From an uncultured Oscillospiraceae bacterium (lineage in GTDB: Bacteria > Bacillota > Clostridia > Oscillospirales > Oscillospiraceae), in NCBI GenBank assembly GCA_947628975.1, contig CANRBW010000045.1, positions 1 to 10,558 on the forward strand: a DNA stretch of 10,558 bases, read 5' to 3'. Numbering within the stretch: the first letter of the stretch is position 1; each line of letters opens with the position of its first letter. A program made the translations under genes and the position numbers. Under the pieces are notes generated by a model. It did no database searches. It was not told where the DNA came from and saw nothing but the letters and a program-made list of their open reading frames with translations. This document shows positions 1-4,563 of this stretch, piece by piece.

Positions 1-562
1 CCCCCACCGTCCCCTCCCCTGTCCGGGGCCGGAGCAGGTCCAGCAGACCCAGCACCGCCAGCGCCCGGATGACCTGTTCGGCCATCTCGCACAGGGCCGG
101 GGGCGTCACCCGCCCGGTGCCGAAAAAGCAGTGTTTTTGCAGGTTTTCCACCCCGGTGAGCATCAGGCACGGCAGCAGCAGACAAAGCCCCAGCCGGGTC
201 CGGGCGTCCCCCAGCAGATAGACCGAGATGGGGTCGGAGCAGGTCACCGTCACCGCCGCCAGCGGGGCAAGCATCAGGAAAAACGCCCGCAGACAGGTCC
301 GCCGGACCTGTCGGACCGCCCCCAGGTCCCGCCGGGCGGCGTATCGGGCGGACAGGGTGGACACCGCCACGGTCAACCCCGCGGCGGTGAGGGAGCTGAG
401 GACGGAGTAGACCGGCAGGACCAGCTGGTAGAGCCCCATGAGCTCCGAGCCGATCCGCCGGGAGAGGGCGATGCGATACAAAAAGCCCACCACCTGGCCG
501 AACAGGCCGCTGAAGGTGAGCAGCAGCATCCCATAGGCCATCCCGTCCCCCCGTCTCGCCAC
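1..562 (-). CDS. SpoVB-like polysaccharide/lipid flippase (MATE/MVF superfamily), N-terminal part, truncated by the window edge
   Basis: The 187 visible residues form the N-terminal third of a multi-helix membrane protein. They open with a hydrophobic segment (about 8-30) ending in GFLYRIALSRRIGSELMGLYQ. Residues 133-172 carry a 'GVENLQKHCFFGTGR' turn followed by 'PPALCEMAEQVIRALAV'. Both match my memory of SpoVB and related sporulation flippases, where the equivalents are 'VLRGYFQGKQNM' and 'LEQVVRISLV'. Members of this family move lipid-linked sugar intermediates across the membrane; SpoVB is needed for spore cortex formation. I chose the GTG at 562 because AAAGGGGG lies about 7 bases upstream and an in-frame TAG lies eight codons upstream; the ATG at 541 is the alternative. 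The C-terminal two thirds are outside the window, so SpoVB cannot be separated from other MVF flippases. It is divergent from the DUF4364 gene. Confidence 0.75.
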   Translation of the reverse strand, partial: MARRGDGMAYGMLLLTFSGLFGQVVGFLYRIALSRRIGSELMGLYQLVLPVYSVLSSLTAAGLTVAVSTLSARYAARRDLGAVRQVRRTCLRAFFLMLAPLAAVTVTCSDPISVYLLGDARTRLGLCLLLPCLMLTGVENLQKHCFFGTGRVTPPALCEMAEQVIRALAVLGLLDLLRPRTGEGTVG

Positions 563-640
563 GGCGACGCCCCCTTTCCCTCTACCCTATGCGCGCCCCC
601 CGGCGGCGAGAACCGGGAACGGCCGCGGGCGTTTTTCCCC

Positions 641-669
641 TTGTGCTTTCGGCGGGGATGGGCTATAAT
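641..669 (+). promoter_or_regulatory. Sigma-A-type promoter for the DUF4364-CmpB unit
   Basis: A perfect -10 TATAAT lies at 664-669, with TTGTGC at 641-646 as a weak -35 and a 17-bp spacer. The start codon of the next gene is at 716, so the predicted leader is about 40 bases. The -10 is a full consensus match in GC-rich DNA; the -35 matches TTGACA only in its first half. Confidence 0.65.
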
Positions 670-680
670 GAAGGGAAGGG

Positions 681-708
681 CTCCCCCCTCCGGGGAGGAA
701 AAGGGAGG
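681..708 (+). promoter_or_regulatory. Leader hairpin with anti-Shine-Dalgarno loop before the DUF4364 gene
   Basis: CTCCCC (681-686) pairs with GGGGAG (692-697), leaving the loop CCTCC (687-691). That loop is exactly complementary to GGAGG in the ribosome binding site at 704-708. The leader could therefore form either the 6-bp hairpin or an alternative pairing that hides the ribosome site. The DNA is purine/pyrimidine-biased here, so the complementarity could be chance. Confidence 0.25.
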
Positions 709-715
709 TGGCGGC

Positions 716-1249
716 GTGGGCTTTCTCCACGGTCCGTTGGACATCAAGCTGCTGGTCTTGTATATCATGGGCCGGGTCGCCGCGCCCATCGGCTTTGACA
801 CCCTCACCGAGCTTGTGATGGGCTGTGAGACGGTGGACTACTTCCTCTACGCCCAGGAGGTCAGCGACCTGGTCTCCAGCGGCCACCTGACCCTGGGGGA
901 GGACGGGCTCTACGCCATCACCGAAAAGGGCCGCACCAACAGCGCCATCATGGAAGACAGCCTCTCCACCGTCATCCGGGGCAAGTGCGACCGGGCCCTC
1001 CGCGCCCTCAACGCCGGCCTGCGCCGGGCCGCCCAGGTCACCGCCCGGCTGATGGAGGAGGCCCCGGACCGCTGCCAGGTGGAGCTGGGCCTGGCCGACG
1101 ACGCCGGGCCCCTGCTCTCCCTCACCCTGGCCGTCCCCTCCCGGGAGCAGGGCCAGCGGATCGCGGCGCGCTACCGCCAGGACCCGGAGGAGTGCTTCAA
1201 CGCCATCCTGGCCTGTCTGCTGCCGCCGTCCCCGCCGAAGGAGGAGTAA
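716..1249 (+). CDS. DUF4364 family protein
   Basis: A 177-residue soluble protein starting at GTG 716, with GGGAGG at 703-708 and a 7-base spacer. An in-frame ATG at 668 overlaps the -10 box and is not usable from this promoter. The N-terminus (about 5-72) looks like a winged helix: 'PLDIKLLVLYIMGR', then 'GFDTLTELV', 'VDYFLYAQEVSDLVSSGHL' and a wing 'EDGLYAITEKGR'. That order is the signature I know from DUF4364 proteins of Clostridia. The second half (about 85-170) is a mixed alpha/beta domain without a motif I recognise. The family has no established function that I know of; a DNA-binding or regulatory role is inferred from the winged-helix look. It is the first gene of a two-gene unit, with its TAA one base before the next ATG, which suggests translational coupling. 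Confidence 0.8.
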   Translation: MGFLHGPLDIKLLVLYIMGRVAAPIGFDTLTELVMGCETVDYFLYAQEVSDLVSSGHLTLGEDGLYAITEKGRTNSAIMEDSLSTVIRGKCDRALRALNAGLRRAAQVTARLMEEAPDRCQVELGLADDAGPLLSLTLAVPSREQGQRIAARYRQDPEECFNAILACLLPPSPPKEE

Positions 1250-1250
1250 T

Positions 1251-2090
1251 ATGCCGCAGATCCCATGGCCGGGCCTCTCCCCCACCGCGCTGGTGCTCTA
1301 CTTTTTCGTCTACTCCCTGCTGGGCTGGTGTATGGAGACCCTCTACTGCTCCCTCCAGGAGCGGCGCTTCGTCCCCCGCGGCTTTCTCCACGGGCCCATC
1401 TGCCCCATCTACGGAGTTGGGGTGCTGTTGATGCTCCTGTTCTTCAAGCCCCTGGCCGACCACATCCTGGTCTTCTACCTGGTCTCCACCGTCACCATGT
1501 CCGCCTGGGAGTATTTCGTGGGCTGGTTTCTGGAGGCCACCACCCATATGCGCTACTGGGATTACAGTATGTACCGCTTCAACCTCAAGGGCCGGATCTG
1601 CCTGTGGGTGTCGCTGATGTGGGGGGTGCTGTCCTATGTGTGCGTCTTCTGGATCCACCCCCCGGTGGAGCGGCTGATCGCCGCCATCCCCGCCCCGGTC
1701 CAGACCGCAGCCGCCGCCGTCCTCTCCCTGGCCGCCCTGGTGGACGCCGCCCTCACCATCCGGGACCTGGCCCTGATGACCAGGGTGATCGACGCCCTCC
1801 AGCGGGCGGGCAGCGGCCTGGCCGCCCGGCTCCAGGACGCCAGGGAGGCGGTGGCCTCCGCCCTGCCCGACGCCGCCGAGGCCGGCGCCAGGCTGAAAAG
1901 CAAGTACAGCGACCTGGTGGCCGACGCGGAGCGGCGCACCCGCCGCTTCCGCCGGGTCTACTCCCAGCTGACCGCCCCCAGGCTGGACGTCCACCTCCGC
2001 CAGGCCATCGCCGACAAGGCCCGCCAGGTCTCGGAGGAGCGCCAGGCCAAACAGCGCGCCAAAAAGGCCGAAAGGGCCAAAAAGTCCTAG
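1251..2090 (+). CDS. CmpB-like membrane protein (putative ABC-transporter type IV family)
   Basis: A 279-residue protein starting at ATG 1251, with AAGGAGGAG just upstream inside the end of the previous gene. Five hydrophobic segments lie at about 14-34, 52-67, 70-91, 114-135 and 149-170. Conserved pieces are 'SLLGWCMETLY' (22-32), 'RGFLHGPICPIYGVG' (43-57), 'WEYFVGWFLE' (86-95), 'RYWDYS' (101-106) and 'GRICLWVSLMWG' (114-125). Together they are diagnostic for the COG4905/CmpB family, often annotated as a putative ABC-transporter type IV component. No ATPase partner is nearby, so a transport role is only a family label. The C-terminal hundred residues (about 176-279) are hydrophilic, probably helical/coiled-coil and cytoplasmic, with a Lys/Arg-rich end. 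The stop TAG overlaps the stop of the convergent TrmB fusion gene. Confidence 0.85.
   Translation: MPQIPWPGLSPTALVLYFFVYSLLGWCMETLYCSLQERRFVPRGFLHGPICPIYGVGVLLMLLFFKPLADHILVFYLVSTVTMSAWEYFVGWFLEATTHMRYWDYSMYRFNLKGRICLWVSLMWGVLSYVCVFWIHPPVERLIAAIPAPVQTAAAAVLSLAALVDAALTIRDLALMTRVIDALQRAGSGLAARLQDAREAVASALPDAAEAGARLKSKYSDLVADAERRTRRFRRVYSQLTAPRLDVHLRQAIADKARQVSEERQAKQRAKKAERAKKS
2061..2078 (-). terminator. Possible weak terminator of the TrmB-GNAT gene inside the CmpB-like gene
   Basis: On the minus strand GGCC-CTTTC-GGCC (2078 to 2066) is followed directly by TTTTT (2065-2061), starting 9 bases after the stop of the TrmB fusion gene. The stem has only four GC pairs, so it is weak. On the opposite strand the same bases encode the Lys-rich tail of the CmpB-like protein, which can explain the A-runs without any terminator function. 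Confidence 0.3.
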
Positions 2091-3238
2091 AGCGTCACCA
2101 GATACCGGCGCGTCAGGCGCCCCTGGCTGTCGGCCGCCCTGTCCTCCAGGGCGGCCTTGTAGTGCCGGATGGTCCGGATGGCCGCGGCGTCGTCGTCGCG
2201 GCAGCACAGCCGCGCCCGCTCCAGCCCCAGCTCCTCCCGGCAGTAGGCCAGGGCCAGGCCCAGCAGCTCGGTGGCGTAGCCCCGGCGGCGCAGGTCGGGG
2301 CGGACGCTGAAGGCCACCTGGCCGCCGGAGGTCTCCCACTCCCCCTCCGGGCTTTGGCGGACGCGGACCGCCCCCACCATCTCCCCCGCCTCGTCCAGGG
2401 CGATAAAGGTGATCCCCTTTACAGCCTCAGCCTCCGCCTCCCCGGCGGCGGCGACTCGCCACGCCTCGTAGTCCTCCGCCGTCTCCAGCCCAGCCGCGCC
2501 CACGCAGGGCTCGCCCGCGTCCAGAAACCGCCGGCGGTAGGCCCACACCTGGCCCTCGTGCTCCGGCCGGGGCCGCGCCAGGGTCAGCCGGGCTGACAAG
2601 GTTTCTCCCTTTACAGCCACGCACCGGCAGATGGGCTTCCCCTCCCGGTAGAATTTCTCCTCGTAGTCGGTCATCACCCCGTTGACCCCCCCGCCGTGGA
2701 GGTCGCGGGTCACCTGCTCCACGGCGTAGCCCGCCTTGGGGAACTGGAACAGGGACCAGGTGAAGAGGTCTTGGTTGTCGGTCTTGAAGTGGATCTCCCC
2801 GCCGGGGGCCAGCGCGTCGGCGTAGCGCCGGAGGAAGTCCGGATGGGTCAGCCGCCGCTTGGCCTGGCGGCTGGAGGGCCAGGGGTCGGAGAAGTTGAGG
2901 TAGATCCGGCTCACCTCCCCCGGGGCGAACCACTCCCCCAGCGCCCTGGCGTCGGCGTCGATAAAGCGGATGTTCTCCGCCCCGGCCGCCCCGGCCCGCT
3001 CCATGGCGACGATCATGGCGTCGGCCACCCGCTCCACCGCCACAAAGAGGACCTGGGGCTCCCGCCGGGCGGTCTCCACCGTGAAGCGGCCCTTGCCGCA
3101 GCCCAGCTCCAGCCGCACCTCCCCACAACCCGGCAGCAGCTCCCGCCACCGCCCCCGGCAGTCCTCCGGCCGCTCCACCAGCAGGGCGCTCTGCCGCGCC
3201 AGGCGCCGGTCCAGGTGTGCCTTTTTCCGCATCCGCAT
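2087..3238 (-). CDS. trmB: TrmB tRNA (guanine-46-N7)-methyltransferase fused to a C-terminal GNAT acetyltransferase domain
   Basis: A 383-residue protein starting at ATG 3238 with GGGAGGGA 6-7 bases upstream. Residues 1-209 are a complete class I SAM methyltransferase of the TrmB family. They contain 'LELGCGKGRF' (43-52, SAM site), 'NFSDPWP' (115-121, the family hallmark), 'KTDNQDLF' (152-159) and the closing 'TDYEEKF' (190-196) through 'GKPICR'. TrmB makes m7G at position 46 of the tRNA variable loop. A normal TrmB ends about here; this one continues in frame for about 170 residues. The extension has GNAT features: a beta-strand 'ITFIALDEAGEMVGAVRVR' (276-294), the acetyl-CoA motif A 'SVRPDLRRRGYATELL' (311-326), and an end (355-383) like other GNATs that terminate in 'RRYxxxL'. 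The acetyltransferase substrate cannot be read from sequence. There is no stop or frame break at the junction. It is divergent from tRNA-Pro and convergent with the CmpB-like gene. Confidence 0.9.
   Translation of the reverse strand: MRMRKKAHLDRRLARQSALLVERPEDCRGRWRELLPGCGEVRLELGCGKGRFTVETARREPQVLFVAVERVADAMIVAMERAGAAGAENIRFIDADARALGEWFAPGEVSRIYLNFSDPWPSSRQAKRRLTHPDFLRRYADALAPGGEIHFKTDNQDLFTWSLFQFPKAGYAVEQVTRDLHGGGVNGVMTDYEEKFYREGKPICRCVAVKGETLSARLTLARPRPEHEGQVWAYRRRFLDAGEPCVGAAGLETAEDYEAWRVAAAGEAEAEAVKGITFIALDEAGEMVGAVRVRQSPEGEWETSGGQVAFSVRPDLRRRGYATELLGLALAYCREELGLERARLCCRDDDAAAIRTIRHYKAALEDRAADSQGRLTRRYLVTL
2132..2160 (+). terminator. GC-rich hairpin downstream of the DUF4364-CmpB unit
   Basis: GGCCGCCCTG (2132-2141), loop TCCTC, then CAGGGCGGCC (2147-2156) form a perfect 10-bp stem followed by TTGT. 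It lies 42 bases after the CmpB-like stop and inside the convergent gene's coding sequence. The T-tract is poor, so this may be a pause, a Rho-assisted end or a 3'-end stabiliser rather than a clean intrinsic terminator. Confidence 0.4.
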
Positions 3239-3278
3239 ACTGTGGTCCCTCCCAGGTTCCAGGGTGAAATGTGGAAAT

Positions 3279-3307
3279 ATTGTAGCACAGCCAAGAAATC
3301 CTTGCAA
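3279..3307 (-). promoter_or_regulatory. Promoter of the trmB fusion gene
   Basis: On the minus strand TTGCAA (3307-3302) is followed by a 17-bp spacer and TACAAT (3284-3279). The gene starts at 3238, giving a leader of about 35 bases that contains the ribosome site. The -35 hexamer is self-complementary and is the same six bases used by the divergent tRNA promoter. Confidence 0.75.
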
Positions 3308-3330
3308 TCCCCTTCCCCGTTGGCTATAAT
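3302..3330 (+). promoter_or_regulatory. Promoter of tRNA-Pro
   Basis: TTGCAA (3302-3307), a 17-bp spacer and a perfect TATAAT (3325-3330) lie 9 bases before the mature 5' end of the tRNA. This is close to the strongest sigma-A pattern in the window, as expected for a stable RNA gene. Confidence 0.85.
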
Positions 3331-3339
3331 GTTGAATAT

Positions 3340-3415
3340 CCGGGTGTAGCGAAGTTGGTATCGCGCCTGGTTTGGGACCAGGAGACCGTGGGTTCAAGTC
3401 CCGCCACTCGGACCA
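3340..3415 (+). tRNA. tRNA-Pro (anticodon UGG)
   Basis: A full cloverleaf of 76 bases including an encoded CCA. The acceptor stem CCGGGTG (3340-3346) pairs with CACTCGG (3405-3411) with one G-T pair. The D-stem is GCGA/TCGC. The anticodon stem CCTGG/CCAGG encloses the loop TTTGGGA with anticodon TGG at 3373-3375. The T-stem GTGGG/CCCGC encloses TTCAAGT, followed by discriminator A3412 and CCA at 3413-3415. The variable loop is AGACC (3383-3387), so position 46 is A; this tRNA should not be a TrmB substrate although the trmB gene is its divergent neighbour. Confidence 0.97.
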
Positions 3416-3416
3416 C

Positions 3417-3453
3417 GTCGCCGCAAGCTTCATATCGCTTGCGGCGACTTTTT
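3417..3453 (+). terminator. Intrinsic terminator of tRNA-Pro
   Basis: A perfect 12-bp stem GTCGCCGCAAGC/GCTTGCGGCGAC (3417-3428 and 3437-3448) with an 8-base loop is followed by TTTTT (3449-3453). It begins one base after the encoded CCA, so the tRNA is monocistronic. Confidence 0.92.
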
Positions 3454-3611
3454 ATGCCTATGGCAAAAAAGTCACCTCGCGCTCATCCTGTCAGGGATCT
3501 TCTCTGCCCGGCCAGGGCGGGAAGCGTTTTTCCACGTGTCGTTCAAAGGGCGGGAGGCGGCTTGATCGACTCTACTCTTGGTTTACTCCGCCAGATCCAA
3601 CTGTTGGGCGG

Positions 3612-3640
3612 TTGCGGGGCGGAGAAAATCGGGGTATAAT
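3612..3640 (+). promoter_or_regulatory. Promoter of the XRE-family membrane regulator
   Basis: TTGCGG (3612-3617), a 17-bp spacer and a perfect TATAAT (3635-3640) lie 41 bases before the start codon. The rest of the 228-base gap from 3454 to 3681 holds no gene I can support. The segment around 3585-3625 has partial inverted repeats (CCGCC with GGCGG) overlapping the -35, which could be an operator for autoregulation. Confidence 0.7.
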
Positions 3641-3681
3641 GCGGTCAGAACGGGCGGATACGCGGAGAGGGGGTCCATGCT

Positions 3682-4515
3682 ATGGGTGAGGTCAGGATGG
3701 GGCCGTTCATTGCCCAATTGCGGAAAGAGAAGAAGTTGACGCAAAAAGACCTGGCCGTTCAACTGCATATCACCGATAAGGCGGTTTCAAAATGGGAGAG
3801 GGGCTTGAGCTGTCCCGACATCGCGCTTCTGGCCCCCCTGGCCGACATTCTCGGGGTGACGACGGGCGAACTGCTCAACGGGCAAAGGAGCGGAGCCGCT
3901 CCCCCCGAGGAAGTGGAGCGTACCATCGACAACGCGTTGGTTTACGCCGAGAGCACCGCGACGGCGAAAATGGCGTCCTTCCGGAATCGGCTGACCGTAT
4001 CCTTTTCGGCGGTACTGCTCCTCGGCCTCCTGGTTTGCTCGATTTGCGACCTGGCAATATCGGGAAGGTTTTCCTGGTCGCTATACCCGATCACGGCGAT
4101 CCTTTTTGTGTGGCTGGTATTTTTGCCGCTTGTCAAGTACGGGAGCAAAGGGCTCCCTGGCGCTCTGGCCCTCTTCAGCGTCCTGATCCTTCCGTTCCTC
4201 TATGGGATCAGTCGGATCGTCGGAGAGCCTATGGTCCTGACCATCGGGATCCGAATGTCCCTCTATGGGACCGTTTATCTGTGGTGTGTCTACCTTATCT
4301 TCAGAAAAGCAAAGGGGCGGAAAATCCTCGCGGCCGCCGGTTCTGTCCTGCTGACCATCCCCTTGTGCGCCGTGATCGATCTCAGCCTCGCGAAGCCCCT
4401 CTCTGTCTCGCCTTTTGATCGGTGGGATCTGTTGTCCTTCGCGATCATCATCACAGTCGCCGCCGCGCTGTTGATCCTCGATCATTTTACAGCTTCCCGC
4501 TTGACGGAGAAATAG
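3682..4515 (+). CDS. XRE-family helix-turn-helix protein with six C-terminal membrane helices
   Basis: A 277-residue protein. Residues 9-66 are a Cro/C1-type DNA-binding domain: 'FIAQLRKEKKLTQKDLAVQL', recognition-helix region 'DKAVSKWERGLSCPD' (32-46) and 'LADILGVTTGELLNG' (53-67). A short linker (68-100) leads to six hydrophobic segments at about 104-125, 132-153, 157-175, 183-206, 215-236 and 249-268, so the protein is a membrane-tethered transcription factor candidate. Such XRE-membrane fusions are common in Clostridia and mostly unstudied. I cannot name a ligand or target. The start could be ATG 3682 (GGAGAGGGGG upstream) or ATG 3697 (GAGG upstream). The gene sits alone between two strong terminators with its own promoter. 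Its base composition is clearly less GC-rich than its neighbours, with frequent TTT, ATC/ATT, AAA and GAT codons, which hints at a different history. Confidence 0.85.
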   Translation: MGEVRMGPFIAQLRKEKKLTQKDLAVQLHITDKAVSKWERGLSCPDIALLAPLADILGVTTGELLNGQRSGAAPPEEVERTIDNALVYAESTATAKMASFRNRLTVSFSAVLLLGLLVCSICDLAISGRFSWSLYPITAILFVWLVFLPLVKYGSKGLPGALALFSVLILPFLYGISRIVGEPMVLTIGIRMSLYGTVYLWCVYLIFRKAKGRKILAAAGSVLLTIPLCAVIDLSLAKPLSVSPFDRWDLLSFAIIITVAAALLILDHFTASRLTEK

Positions 4516-4516
4516 A

Positions 4517-4559
4517 CCGGGCGGGGACATCCTTGGGATGTCCCCGCCCGGCGGTTTTT
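4517..4559 (+). terminator. Strong intrinsic terminator between convergent units
   Basis: A perfect 16-bp stem CCGGGCGGGGACATCC/GGATGTCCCCGCCCGG (4517-4532 and 4536-4551) with a 3-base loop is followed by CGGTTTTT. It starts one base after the XRE gene stop. On the minus strand the same hairpin begins 12 bases after the phosphatase stop and is followed by TCTATTTCT, so it may serve both directions, better on the plus side. Confidence 0.9.
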
Positions 4560-4563
4560 GGGG

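Noticed and set aside
584..591. CATAGGGT on the minus strand before the SpoVB-like gene, resembling a sigma-E -10 element.
   Set aside because: No convincing -35 element is present at the expected distance, and only half of the -10 matches.
131..715. An open plus-strand frame extending the DUF4364 gene upstream by almost 200 codons.
   Set aside because: It overlaps the SpoVB-like gene antisense, is Pro/Gln/Gly-rich as expected of a GC-rich shadow frame, and lies upstream of the promoter. The in-frame ATG at 668 falls in the -10 box.
3239..3433. The trmB frame stays open 65 codons upstream of the chosen start.
   Set aside because: That stretch runs antisense through the tRNA-Pro gene and its promoter; the ribosome site and TrmB homology both support ATG 3238.
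3454..3689. Small open frames between the tRNA terminator and the XRE gene.
   Set aside because: No ribosome site, no recognisable motif and no consistent codon bias; one starts inside the tRNA.
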